This document shows, in pieces, positions 17,383-26,048 of a DNA stretch of 64,000 bases. The stretch is from assembly GCA_043736155.1 (NCBI GenBank), contig JAYTDA010000037.1:7913-71912 (forward strand), in the 5' to 3' direction. The translations under genes were made by a program, and so were the position numbers. Each line of letters opens with the position of its first letter. Position 1 is the first letter of the stretch. The notes beneath the pieces were generated by a model, which saw only the letters and a program-made list of their open reading frames with translations, was not told where the DNA came from and did not search any database. The DNA is from JANNRR01 sp043736155. GTDB lineage: Bacteria > Pseudomonadota > Alphaproteobacteria > Rhodobacterales > Rhodobacteraceae.

Positions 17383-17886
17383 TCACCGCGCCCTTTGGCG
17401 TTTTTGCGCCCTGGCGATCAGCATCTGCCGCTTCAACGGCGACAGATGGTCGAAATACATCCGGCCCTGCAGATGGTCGATCTGATGCTGCACCGAAGTT
17501 GCCCACAGCAGCACAAAATCGCGGTCTTCCATCCCGCCTTCGGCATTCAGAAACCGCACGGTCACCGCCCGGGGGCGACTGATCCGGGCCGAAACCCCCG
17601 GCAGATTCGGGCTGGCTTCATCATGGTCGCGCAGCTGCGCCGAGGCATGCAGCACCTGCGGGTTGGCCATCAGCACCGCCTGCCCCCGGGTATCGGAACA
17701 ATCCACCACCGCCAGCGCCAGCCCCACCCCGATCTGGGGGGCCGCCAGCCCATAGCCCGGCATCGCCTCCATCGTATCGACCATGTCGCGCCAGATCGCG
17801 CGGACCACATCGGTGATGGCGGCGACCGGCTCTGCCACCCGGCGCAGACCCGGGTCGGGCCAGGGCACACAAAGGCGCGCCGTCAT
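17383..17886 (-). CDS. Degenerate peptide-deformylase-like protein (predicted inactive or altered)
   Basis: The 167-residue protein clearly has the deformylase fold. Motif 1 is GYGLAAPQIGVGL. Motif 2 has lost the metal-binding Cys: ASPNLPG stands where EGCLSIPG is expected. Motif 3 reads QHQIDHLQG, with Gln replacing the catalytic Glu while both histidines stay. Without the Cys ligand and the Glu, normal deformylase activity is not expected. Its ATG overlaps the stop of the preceding deformylase by 4 bp. Retention as a full-length frame suggests a separate role, for example ribosome binding or sequestering formyl-peptides; that is inference. Confidence 0.88.
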   Translation of the reverse strand: MTARLCVPWPDPGLRRVAEPVAAITDVVRAIWRDMVDTMEAMPGYGLAAPQIGVGLALAVVDCSDTRGQAVLMANPQVLHASAQLRDHDEASPNLPGVSARISRPRAVTVRFLNAEGGMEDRDFVLLWATSVQHQIDHLQGRMYFDHLSPLKRQMLIARAQKRQRAR

Positions 17887-18374
17887 CCGACCCGGTCCGC
17901 CAGCAGCAGGGCCCTTGCGGCGGGGTCAATCCGGTCCAGCGTCAAAATCCCGTCCAGATGGTCAATCTCATGTTGGATGCAGGTGGCTTCAAACCCGGTA
18001 AATCCCTGGTCCTGCACGGTGCCATCCAAGCCCTGCCAGCGCAGGGTGACCCCTGTGGGCCGTTTGACCTCGGCGGCAATGCCGGGAATCGACAGGCAGC
18101 CTTCGCTGCGGGTCGCCCTATCGATGGAAAGGTCCAGAATTTCGGGGTTCACCAACACCATCGGTGTCGCAGTGCCGGCTTTCCAGCCACTGTCCATCAC
18201 GAACAGCCGCAGCATTGCACCGACCTGCGGTGCCGCCAGGCCACGGCCCGGGGCCTGATACATGGTTTCCAGCATGTCGGCGGCCAAAGCCGCGACATCT
18301 TCGCCGGGTCCGACCACACGGCAGCGCCGGCTCAACCGTGGATCGGGCCACAGCACGATCGGCAACAGGCTCAT
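17883..18374 (-). CDS. def: Peptide deformylase (second paralogue)
   Basis: The product of about 163 residues removes formyl groups from nascent proteins. All three motifs are intact: GRGLAAPQVGAML, EGCLSIPG and QHEIDHLDG. The start is set at MSLLPIVLWPDPRL, where deformylases normally begin; an in-frame ATG 15 bp upstream is less likely. It lies 18 bp after the first def gene and overlaps the degenerate copy downstream. Confidence 0.92.
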   Translation of the reverse strand: MSLLPIVLWPDPRLSRRCRVVGPGEDVAALAADMLETMYQAPGRGLAAPQVGAMLRLFVMDSGWKAGTATPMVLVNPEILDLSIDRATRSEGCLSIPGIAAEVKRPTGVTLRWQGLDGTVQDQGFTGFEATCIQHEIDHLDGILTLDRIDPAARALLLADRVG

Positions 18375-18392
18375 CGCGGCCCCTCCCATAGG

Positions 18393-18914
18393 CTAGCCAC
18401 GCGCCCGCTCGCGCTTCAGCTTTTCCATCCGGCGGGTAATCATCTGGCGGCGCAGCGGTTTCAGATAATCGATGAACAGCTTGCCGTTCAGATGGTCAAT
18501 CTCATGCTGGACACAGGTGGCCCACAACCCGGTGAAATGCTCCTCGACCGCTGATCCGTCCAGTGCCATCCAGCGCACCCTGACTTCGGCAGGCCGTTCC
18601 ACGTCGCCATACTGATCCGGGATCGACAGGCAGCCCTCTTCGTACACCGCCTGGTCGTCGGATGACCAGATCACCGCCGGGTTCAGCAGCACCATGGGGC
18701 GCGGCACTGCTTCTTCGCCCTTTTCGCAATCCATCACGATCAGCCGCTTCAGCGTCCCGACCTGTGGCGCCGCCAACCCGATCCCCGGCGCTTCATACAT
18801 GGTTTGCAGCATGTCGGCTGCAAGTGCCGCCAGATCGGGGGTTACGGTGGTAATGACATCGGCCACCTTTTTCAGGCGGGGATCAGGATGCAACAGGATG
18901 GATCGCAGGGTCAT
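18393..18914 (-). CDS. def: Peptide deformylase (canonical copy)
   Basis: A 173-residue iron/zinc peptide deformylase. Motif 1 is GIGLAAPQVGTLKRL, motif 2 EGCLSIPDQYGDV and motif 3 QHEIDHLNGKLF, so it should be active. The N-terminus MTLRSILLHPDPRLKKVAD is typical. It is the first gene of the def-def-def-like-fmt operon and is divergent from the aminotransferase gene, with an 88-bp gap that must hold both promoters. Confidence 0.96.
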   Translation of the reverse strand: MTLRSILLHPDPRLKKVADVITTVTPDLAALAADMLQTMYEAPGIGLAAPQVGTLKRLIVMDCEKGEEAVPRPMVLLNPAVIWSSDDQAVYEEGCLSIPDQYGDVERPAEVRVRWMALDGSAVEEHFTGLWATCVQHEIDHLNGKLFIDYLKPLRRQMITRRMEKLKRERARG

Positions 18915-19002
18915 TGCGGCGATTTAAGCGATCGGGGCGCGCCACGCAATCCTCTTGCACTTGCCATCGCTGCGGGTAGCTTGCGGCCAATGGAGGAACC
19001 CG

Positions 19003-20175
19003 ATGTCATTTGACGACCTGATCGAGCGCCGTGGCACCCATTCGTCCAAATGGGACATGATGCAGCCGCTTTACGGCCTGTCGCCCGATGACAGCATCCC
19101 GATGTGGGTGGCCGACATGGATTTCCGCCCCCCCGCCGTGGTGGCGCAGGCGGTGCAGCGCATGGTTGATCATGGCGTCTTCGGCTATTTCGGCGATGAC
19201 GCGCAATACCGTGCCGCAATCTGCAGCTGGATGCAGACCCGCCATGGCTGGGCGGTTGATCCGGCGTCGATCTTCACCACCCATGGTCTGGTCAACGGCA
19301 CCGCACTGTGTGTCGATGCCTTTACCGCGCCGGGCGATGCGGTGGTGCTGTTTACCCCGGTGTACCACGCCTTTGCCCGGGTGATCAAAGCTGCCGGTCG
19401 GCAGGTGCGCGAACTGCCGCTGCAGAACGACGGCGGCCGCCTGTCGATGGATTTCGCCGCCTATGGCGCGATGATGACCGGGCAGGAAAAGCTGGTGCTG
19501 CTGTGCTCGCCGCACAATCCGGGCGGCCGGGTCTGGACCGGGGCGGAATTGCAGGAGCTGGCGGCGTTTTGTGTCGCCCATGACCTGCTGCTGCTATCGG
19601 ATGAGATTCACCACGATCTGGTGATGCCGGGTCACCGGCATCTGCCGATGCCGGTCGCAGTGCCGGACATCACCGACCGGCTGGTGATGATGACCGCCAC
19701 CACCAAGACCTTCAACCTCGCCGGTTGCCATACCGGCAACGTCATCATTGCCGACGAAACACTCCGGGCCCGCTTTGCCGGGCGGATGAATGCGCTGGGC
19801 ATTTCCCCCAATGCCTTTGGCATGCACATGGCCACCGCCGCCTATTCCCCCGAGGGTGCGGCCTGGGTCGATGACCTGATGCGCTATCTCGATGGCAACC
19901 GCCGCCTGTTCGATGCCGCGATCAATGCGATCCCCGGGGTCAGGTCGATGCCACTCGAAGCCACCTATCTGTCATGGGTCGATTTCTCCGGCACCGGGAT
20001 GGCGGCGGCAGAGGTGATCCGGCGGGTGGAGACCGAGGCGAAGATCGCGGTGAATTACGGTGCCACTTTCGGTACCGGCGGTGCCGATCACCTCCGCATC
20101 AACATCGCAACGCCGCGCGCCCGGGTGGCCGAAGCCTGTGACCGGCTGCAACAGGCCTTTGCCGATCTGCAATGA
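19003..20175 (+). CDS. patB: PatB/MalY-type aminotransferase (probable cystathionine beta-lyase)
   Basis: The 390-residue PLP enzyme starts at ATG 19003 after a GGAGG site. The N-terminus IERRGTHSSKWDMM and PMWVADMDFRPP is diagnostic of the MalY/PatB group, which has C-S beta-lyase activity. Cofactor contacts are SPHNPGGRVW and LSDEIHHDLV, with the Schiff-base lysine in TATTKTFNLAG. It probably cleaves cystathionine or related thioethers. The downstream transpeptidase gene starts within its stop codon (ATGA). Confidence 0.9.
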   Translation: MSFDDLIERRGTHSSKWDMMQPLYGLSPDDSIPMWVADMDFRPPAVVAQAVQRMVDHGVFGYFGDDAQYRAAICSWMQTRHGWAVDPASIFTTHGLVNGTALCVDAFTAPGDAVVLFTPVYHAFARVIKAAGRQVRELPLQNDGGRLSMDFAAYGAMMTGQEKLVLLCSPHNPGGRVWTGAELQELAAFCVAHDLLLLSDEIHHDLVMPGHRHLPMPVAVPDITDRLVMMTATTKTFNLAGCHTGNVIIADETLRARFAGRMNALGISPNAFGMHMATAAYSPEGAAWVDDLMRYLDGNRRLFDAAINAIPGVRSMPLEATYLSWVDFSGTGMAAAEVIRRVETEAKIAVNYGATFGTGGADHLRINIATPRARVAEACDRLQQAFADLQ

Positions 20176-20732
20176 GATGGCGGCTCTGGCCTTGGGGATC
20201 GGTGATGCTGACGGCCTTGATGCTGTTGGGGCCGGTCTGGCTGGCGCTGACCCCTCCCCACGGGCCGGTGCCGCATGCTCCGGACCGCCCGGCGCAGCCC
20301 ACTGACCCAACGGCGCGGATCGACCGGATTCTGGTGGAAAAGGCAGCGCGACGGCTGACCACCTTTCGCAACGGCCAAATAGTGAAAACCTACCGCGTTG
20401 CCCTTGGCTCCAACCCCTCGGGCGACAAGACGCGCCAAGGCGACGGCCGCACCCCCGAAGGGCTGTTCCGCATCAACCGCCGCAACGACGCCAGCGCCTT
20501 TCACCTGTCGCTTGGCCTCGATTATCCGCAACAATCCGACATCGTGACGGCAAAGGCAGCGGGCCATGACCCCGGCGGCGACATCTTTCTGCATGGCCAG
20601 CCGAATGCCCTGCCCGGTGGCGTCACCCTGCACCGCGACTGGACAGCGGGCTGCATCGCGCTGTCAGACGCCGAAATCGAGGAACTGTGGCGCGCTGCCG
20701 CCCTGGGTACCCCGGTGGAAATCCGCCCCTGA
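20172..20732 (+). CDS. L,D-transpeptidase (YkuD-type) family protein
   Basis: A 186-residue protein with one N-terminal membrane anchor (residues ~8-27) and a periplasmic YkuD domain. The catalytic motif is present as IFLHGQPN followed by DWTAGCIALSDAEIE, where Cys is the nucleophile. Such enzymes form 3-3 peptidoglycan cross-links or attach proteins to the wall; small members like this may instead act in cell-wall remodelling. It overlaps the aminotransferase gene by 4 bp, so the two are co-translated. Confidence 0.9.
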   Translation: MRWRLWPWGSVMLTALMLLGPVWLALTPPHGPVPHAPDRPAQPTDPTARIDRILVEKAARRLTTFRNGQIVKTYRVALGSNPSGDKTRQGDGRTPEGLFRINRRNDASAFHLSLGLDYPQQSDIVTAKAAGHDPGGDIFLHGQPNALPGGVTLHRDWTAGCIALSDAEIEELWRAAALGTPVEIRP

Positions 20733-20825
20733 CGCCCGGTCCATTTTCTGTTCGACAAATATCCCGGGGGTGAGCGCAGCGAGGGGGCAGCGCCCCCTTC
20801 CCTTGCCGGTCCATGAGGCTCCGGG

Positions 20826-21317
20826 TCAGGCCCGGAGCGGCCCGGCACTGTTCAACGCCCTGGTAAAGGTCAGACTTGTCGGGCGGTCAAACCCGGCATG
20901 CGCGGTGGCACCGGTCTGCACAAAGCCCATGGCGGCAAAGGCCCGGTGGTTTTCCACCAGTTCCACCCTGGCCTGCAGTTGCAACCCCGCCAGACCCAGC
21001 AGCTGTGCCCGCATCGCTGCCACCTCCATCAACCGCCGCGCCAGCCCCTGCCCGCGCGCCGACCCGGCCACCGCCAGTTTGCCCACATAAAGGTACGGCA
21101 GCTTGGGTGTCAGGAACATGCAGGCCAACGGCTCTGCCCCGATCAGCCAGACCTCACCTGCCACCGCTTGCGCCGCAATCGCCGCTTCGGTCAGGGCCTG
21201 CATCGATGACGGCGGGTCGATCCGCCCCGCCATAAAGGCAAACTCGCGCCGGATCAGCGCCAGCACCGCGCTCCAGTCGGTGCCGGACCCGGCATGGTAG
21301 GGGGTGGCCCCGGTCAT
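20826..21317 (-). CDS. GNAT family N-acetyltransferase
   Basis: The 163-residue protein has the acetyl-CoA-binding loop LAVAGSARGQGLARRLMEVA at residues ~80-99 and the terminal segment AFAAMGFVQTGAT. The substrate cannot be predicted. Its ATG overlaps the stop of a second GNAT gene by 4 bp. Dispersed GC-rich hairpins lie in the gap to the transpeptidase gene. Confidence 0.85.
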   Translation of the reverse strand: MTGATPYHAGSGTDWSAVLALIRREFAFMAGRIDPPSSMQALTEAAIAAQAVAGEVWLIGAEPLACMFLTPKLPYLYVGKLAVAGSARGQGLARRLMEVAAMRAQLLGLAGLQLQARVELVENHRAFAAMGFVQTGATAHAGFDRPTSLTFTRALNSAGPLRA

Positions 21318-21772
21318 GCCGCCCCGACTTGCTTGCCCATGAACAGGCTGGCCGGATGGTCTTCATACGCCCCGAACCTGCCGCGGACCCGGTAGCCAAG
21401 GCTGGTATAGAGCGCCAGCGCAGGCACCAGCCTGTCACTGGTTTCCAGCAATACCTCGGCCAGTCCCTGTGCCTCTGCATCCGTCTCCAGCGCCGCCATC
21501 AGGGCGCGGGCCACCCCCAGACCGCGACCGGCGGGGGCGACAAACAGCCGCTTGACCTCGCCAAAATCGCCACAGTGCATCAGGGCTACGCACCCCACCG
21601 GCACCCCTTTTGATCTGGCGACGAAAAACCGGATCGCAGGCAACGCCAGTTGCTGCGGATCCAGGGTGAAATTCTCGTCTGGGGCAAACACCGCTGCCAG
21701 GGCTGTGTCGCTGCCAGCCAATAACGCCAGACCATCGGGTGACAGCGGGGATTCGATGGTAATTGTCAGCAA
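21314..21772 (-). CDS. GNAT family N-acetyltransferase
   Basis: The acetyl-CoA-binding motif VKRLFVAPAGRGLGVARALMAAL is followed by the C-terminal YTSLGYRVRGRFGAYEDHP, a form seen in uncharacterised small GNATs. The frame extends upstream to 21907. A TTG at 21770-21772 preceded by AAAGG, giving the N-terminus (M)LTITIESPLSPDG, is the better start and leaves room for the divergent smc promoter. Length would be 152 residues. The start remains uncertain. Confidence 0.8.
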   Translation of the reverse strand: MLTITIESPLSPDGLALLAGSDTALAAVFAPDENFTLDPQQLALPAIRFFVARSKGVPVGCVALMHCGDFGEVKRLFVAPAGRGLGVARALMAALETDAEAQGLAEVLLETSDRLVPALALYTSLGYRVRGRFGAYEDHPASLFMGKQVGAA

Positions 21773-21909
21773 GGGCGGGCCTTTCACGGTTTTGCACAGA
21801 TGACCTGTTGGCAATCCCCCCGTCAATGCCGCAACATCTTGTGGACAACTGGGCCACTGCCCCGATAGGCGGTGGAACAAGGTTGACAGGGCGGCGCTGA
21901 CCCCCAACC

Positions 21910-24900
21910 ATGGCCGCCAAACGGAATCAGGAACCCCATTTGCGCTTTACCCGGCTGCGCCTCAATGGCTTCAAAAGCTTTGTCGACCCGACCGATCTCA
22001 TGATCGGCGACGGGTTGACCGGCGTTGTCGGCCCCAATGGCTGCGGCAAATCCAACCTGCTGGAGGCGCTGCGCTGGGTGATGGGCGAAAACCGCGCCAG
22101 CGCCATGCGGGGCGACGGCATGGAAGACGTGATCTTTGCCGGTGCCGCGTCCCGCCCGGCCCGCAACTTTGCCGAAGTGGCGCTGACCCTCGACAATGCC
22201 GAAAGGCTGGCACCATCAGGCTTCAACGACGCCGATACCCTGGAGATTGTCCGCCGCATCACCCGCGACGCCGGGTCGGCCTTTCGCGCCAATGCGCGAG
22301 AGGTGCGGGCCCGCGATGTGCAGATGCTGTTTGCCGATGCCTCGACCGGGGCGCATTCGCCGGCACTGGTGCGGCAGGGGCAAATCGCCGAACTGATCAA
22401 CGCCAAACCGAAGAACCGCCGCCGGGTGCTGGAAGAGGCGGCGGGGATATCGGGCCTGTATCAGCGGCGCCACGAGGCAGAGCTTAAACTGTCGGGCACC
22501 GAGGTCAATCTGGCGCGGGTGCAGGATGTGGTGGACCAGTTGGCGGTGCAGATCGCGCAACTGCTGCGGCAGGCGCGGGCGGCGGCGCGCTACCGCGAAA
22601 TCGGTGCCGACCTGCGGCAGGCCGAGGGGATGCTGCTCTATCGCCGCTGGCGCGAGGCTGACCGCGCCTTGACCAGCGCCGAATCCGACCTGGCCGAGCG
22701 GACCCGTGCTGCTGCGCTGGCCGAAGCCGCTGCCCGCGCTGCTGCCACGGCACGGGGCGACGCCGAAGCCGCGCTGCCATCGCTGCGGGAGGAGGAAACC
22801 ATCGCCGCCGCGGTGTTGCAACGGCTGGCGGTTGAACGCGATACCCTGGCAGCGGCGGAACGCCGGGCACGCGAAGCCATCGCCACGCTGCAATCGCGCA
22901 TCAGCCAACTGGCAGAGGACAGGGACCGGGAACTGGAGCTGAACCACGATGCCACGGAGTCGATCGCCCGGCTGGACCGCGAAGCCGGGGAACTGGCGGC
23001 GGCGCATCAGGGCCATGATGCCCGGCTGGAACAGGCCGGGGCCGGGGCCCGCGCCGCCGCCGCCGCGCTGCAGGATCTGGAAACCGGGCTGAGCCAACGG
23101 GCCGAAGATGCCGCCCGGCTGGCCGCCCGTCACCAGTCGGCGCACCGGCTGCTGGAGGATAACCGCACCACCCTGACCCGGGCTGAAACCGCCGTAGCCA
23201 CCGCCCGCAGCGCCGAGGCAGAGGCGGTGGCCGCGCTGGCCCGCGCCACCACCGACCATGCCGCCGCCACCGCCTTGCAGGCACAGGCCGCCGCCACCGC
23301 CGAACGGGCCGAAGCCACGCTGGGTGACGCCGAAGTGGCCCGCGCCGAAACTCAGGGGCGCGAAGCCGATGCCCGCGCCAGCCGGTCTGCGGCCGAAGGC
23401 GAAGCCAATGCCCTGCGCGCCGAGGCTGCGGCTTTGGCCAAATTGGTGGCGCGCGAAGTCACCGCCGGCCAACAGGTGCTGGACCTGCTGACGGTGGAAC
23501 CGGGGTATGAAGCGGCACTGGGGGCGGCGCTGGCCGATGACCTGCGCGCCCCGGTGATCGCTGGCAACGCCGCGTCTGGCTGGGTGGAATTGGCCGAGTA
23601 TGACGCGGTGCCCCCATTGCCTGCGGGTGTCAAAGCCATGGCGACCCATGTCGGTGCCCCGCCGGTGCTGGCGCGGCGGATCGGGCAGATCGGCCTTGCC
23701 GACCGGGACCGGGGGGCAGCGCTGCAACCCCATCTGCAACCGGGCCAGCGGTTGGTCAGTGTGGAGGGCGATCTGTGGCGCTGGGACGGGTTTCGAGCCG
23801 GGGCCGAAGATGCGCCCTCGGCCGCCGCGCTGCGGCTGCAACAGATCAACCGGCTGGTGGCGCTGCGGCGCGACCTGGAAGAGGTGTCGGCCCGTGCCAC
23901 CGGGGCAAGGCAAGCGCACGAGGCGCTGACGGCGCGGCTGGCCGATCTGGCCCGCGCCGACCAGATGGCCCGCGATGCGCGGCGAGAGGCTGACCGGCGG
24001 CTGAACGAGGCCAACCGCGCCGGGTCGCGCGCCGAAGCCGATCAGGCGATTGCCGCCGGCAAACTGGAGGCCGCAGGGTTGGCACAGGCCCGGTTCGAGG
24101 CAGAGGCACTGGCGGCGCGCGGCCTGATGGCCGAGGCACAGGCAGGGATTGCCGGTCTGGGCGATCTGGAGGCCGCCCGCACCGCGCTGGCCGAGGTGAA
24201 ACAGCGGGTTGATGCCGCGCGGACCACCCTGATGGCGCGCCGCGCCGCCCTGGAAGAATTGCGCCGCGAAGGCGACACCCGCACCCGCCGCGCCGCCGAT
24301 GTGGACCGTGAACGCGCCACTTGGGCCAACCGGCTGGACACCGCGGAAAAACGCATGGCCGATCTGGAGGCGCGGGCTGCCGAGACCGCAGCGGACCTGG
24401 CGAAAGCCATGGCCATACCGCCCGAGATTGCCCGCAAACGCGATGGCCTGGCCGAGGCACTGGACCGGGCCGAGATCCGCTGCCGCAAGGCTGCCGATGC
24501 ACTGGCGCTGGCCGAAACCACCCTGCGGACTGCAGCACAGGCGGAACGCGACGCCGAACGCGAGGCCTCCGAGGCACGCGAAACCCGCGCCCGCGCCGAA
24601 GCCCGTACCGAGGCCGCCCGCGACCTGCTGGCCGAGGCCGCCACCCGCATCGAGGACGAGGCGGAAACCACACCCGCTATCCTGCTGGACCAATTGGCCA
24701 CCGACCCCGACCGCATGCCCGATGCCCATGCGCTGGAGACGGATGTGAACCGCCTGAAACGCCAGCGCGAGGCGCTGGGGGCGGTGAACCTGCGCGCCGA
24801 CGAAGACGCAGCGGCGGTGCAGGGCGAACATGACACGCTGGTCGCCGAAAAGGCCGATCTGGAAGCGGCGGTCAAGAAACTGCGCGCCGGTATCGCCGCC

Positions 24901-25395
24901 CTGAACCGCGAAGGCCGCGAACGGCTGTTGACCGCGTTTGAACAGGTCAATTCCAACTTTACCCTGCTGTTCACCCATCTGTTCGGCGGTGGTGAGGCGC
25001 GGCTGGTGCTGGTGGAATCGGATGACCCGCTGGAGGCGGGGCTGGAGATATTGTGCCAGCCGCCGGGCAAGAAACTGTCGACGCTCAGCCTGCTGTCCGG
25101 CGGTGAACAGACCCTGACGGCGCTGGCGCTGATCTTTGGCGTGTTTCTGGCCAACCCCGCCCCGATCTGTGTGCTGGATGAGGTGGATGCCCCGCTGGAT
25201 GATGCCAACGTGACCCGGTTCTGCGACCTGATGGATGAAATGACCCGCCGCACCGAAACCCGGTTTCTGGTCATCACCCACCATTCCGTCACCATGAGCC
25301 GGATGGACCGGCTGTTTGGCGTGACCATGGCGGAACAGGGCGTCAGTCAGCTGGTGTCGGTCGATCTGAAACGGGCCGAGGCACTGGTGGCGTAA
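21910..25395 (+). CDS. smc: Chromosome segregation protein SMC
   Basis: A 1161-residue condensin ATPase. The Walker A GPNGCGKSN lies at residues ~41-49. Two long coiled-coil arms, extremely rich in Ala/Arg/Glu, flank a hinge around residues ~515-640. The C-terminal head has the signature LSLLSGGEQTLTALALIFGV and Walker B ICVLDEVDAPLDDANV. The family usually begins at RFTRLRLNGFKSF, so TTG 21940 could be the true start instead of ATG 21910. A decayed copy of its 3' end lies downstream. Confidence 0.96.
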   Translation: MAAKRNQEPHLRFTRLRLNGFKSFVDPTDLMIGDGLTGVVGPNGCGKSNLLEALRWVMGENRASAMRGDGMEDVIFAGAASRPARNFAEVALTLDNAERLAPSGFNDADTLEIVRRITRDAGSAFRANAREVRARDVQMLFADASTGAHSPALVRQGQIAELINAKPKNRRRVLEEAAGISGLYQRRHEAELKLSGTEVNLARVQDVVDQLAVQIAQLLRQARAAARYREIGADLRQAEGMLLYRRWREADRALTSAESDLAERTRAAALAEAAARAAATARGDAEAALPSLREEETIAAAVLQRLAVERDTLAAAERRAREAIATLQSRISQLAEDRDRELELNHDATESIARLDREAGELAAAHQGHDARLEQAGAGARAAAAALQDLETGLSQRAEDAARLAARHQSAHRLLEDNRTTLTRAETAVATARSAEAEAVAALARATTDHAAATALQAQAAATAERAEATLGDAEVARAETQGREADARASRSAAEGEANALRAEAAALAKLVAREVTAGQQVLDLLTVEPGYEAALGAALADDLRAPVIAGNAASGWVELAEYDAVPPLPAGVKAMATHVGAPPVLARRIGQIGLADRDRGAALQPHLQPGQRLVSVEGDLWRWDGFRAGAEDAPSAAALRLQQINRLVALRRDLEEVSARATGARQAHEALTARLADLARADQMARDARREADRRLNEANRAGSRAEADQAIAAGKLEAAGLAQARFEAEALAARGLMAEAQAGIAGLGDLEAARTALAEVKQRVDAARTTLMARRAALEELRREGDTRTRRAADVDRERATWANRLDTAEKRMADLEARAAETAADLAKAMAIPPEIARKRDGLAEALDRAEIRCRKAADALALAETTLRTAAQAERDAEREASEARETRARAEARTEAARDLLAEAATRIEDEAETTPAILLDQLATDPDRMPDAHALETDVNRLKRQREALGAVNLRADEDAAAVQGEHDTLVAEKADLEAAVKKLRAGIAALNREGRERLLTAFEQVNSNFTLLFTHLFGGGEARLVLVESDDPLEAGLEILCQPPGKKLSTLSLLSGGEQTLTALALIFGVFLANPAPICVLDEVDAPLDDANVTRFCDLMDEMTRRTETRFLVITHHSVTMSRMDRLFGVTMAEQGVSQLVSVDLKRAEALVA

Positions 25396-25517
25396 GGAAT
25401 GTGGGTTGATCCCCGGACCACCAGTCGCTGGATTGATGTCTTGGCAAGATTGATTAAGATTTTCGCAAGATTTGACAGCTACCCCTGCCTTGTCGCGACC
25501 CTTCGCGGCGTAAGGGG

Positions 25518-25616
25518 GTGAGTAAACTGGAAGATCATGACTATCGGAAATGGATGGTGTGGATTGCAGCGGGAACGCTGACCATTGCAGCTATCCGCCT
25601 TTGGCTCGGGCAATAG
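25518..25616 (+). CDS. Candidate small membrane protein, 32 residues
   Basis: A frame from GTG 25518 encodes a charged N-terminus (MSKLEDHDYRK) followed by one hydrophobic helix (WMVWIAAGTLTIAAIRLWL), then stops at TAG 25614-25616. A strong terminator follows 15 bp later, which suggests a short transcript ends here. The weak point is the ribosome site: AAGGGG directly abuts the GTG. It may be a real small protein, or the transcript could be non-coding. Confidence 0.4.
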   Translation: MSKLEDHDYRKWMVWIAAGTLTIAAIRLWLGQ

Positions 25617-25630
25617 CCCGAAATGAAGGA

Positions 25631-25666
25631 GGCCCGGCGGGGAAGCACCCCCGCCGGGCCGTTTTC
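25631..25666 (+). terminator. Rho-independent terminator
   Basis: GGCCCGGCGGGG pairs with CCCCGCCGGGCC around a short AAGCAC loop, followed by GTTTTC. It would end either smc or the small transcript starting near 25500. Confidence 0.8.
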
Positions 25667-25796
25667 AAGGGTATGACCCTGAAAGACTCGACTATCGGAT
25701 GCCCAGAATACTAACCATCCGTTACCGGAAAGTAAAGCCCATGCCCTTTGGCAGTAAACGTCAGGCGCTTCCGGTTCCCGACATGGCCCGATACCC

Positions 25797-25967
25797 GATC
25801 TGCCGGGTAAACAGACCCGCCGCACCGCAACCCGCTGTGTGCTCACCACCCACCAAGCCGTCAAGACAGGCCGGATGGGCCGGCTGTTTGGCGTCACCAT
25901 GGCGGAACCGGGGATCAGCCGACCGGTGTCGGTTGACCGTGAACGGGCAGCGGTCCCGCCGGCGTGA
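25797..25967 (+). pseudogene. Decayed duplicate of the smc 3' end
   Basis: This stretch aligns with the last ~170 bp of smc (25224-25395). It can be read as ...LTTHQAVKTGRMGRLFGVTM, then AEPGISRPVSVDRERA. In smc the corresponding text is ...VITHHSVTMSRMDRLFGVTM, then AEQGVSQLVSVDLKRA. Both end at a TGA or TAA after a similar tail. Many substitutions and no start codon show that it is a relic, about 570 bp beyond the functional gene, separated by a terminator. Confidence 0.8.
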
Positions 25968-26048
25968 ACCGCGCCAGAAATGTTGACCGGCGGCAAGGCG
26001 CGGATTAGCCTTGGCCCATTGGTTCAGATCATAGAAAAGGGGGTCCCG

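Noticed and set aside
22216..25284. 1022-codon frame antisense to smc
   Set aside because: It mirrors the high-GC codon pattern of smc and has only low-complexity Gly/Gln/Arg composition.
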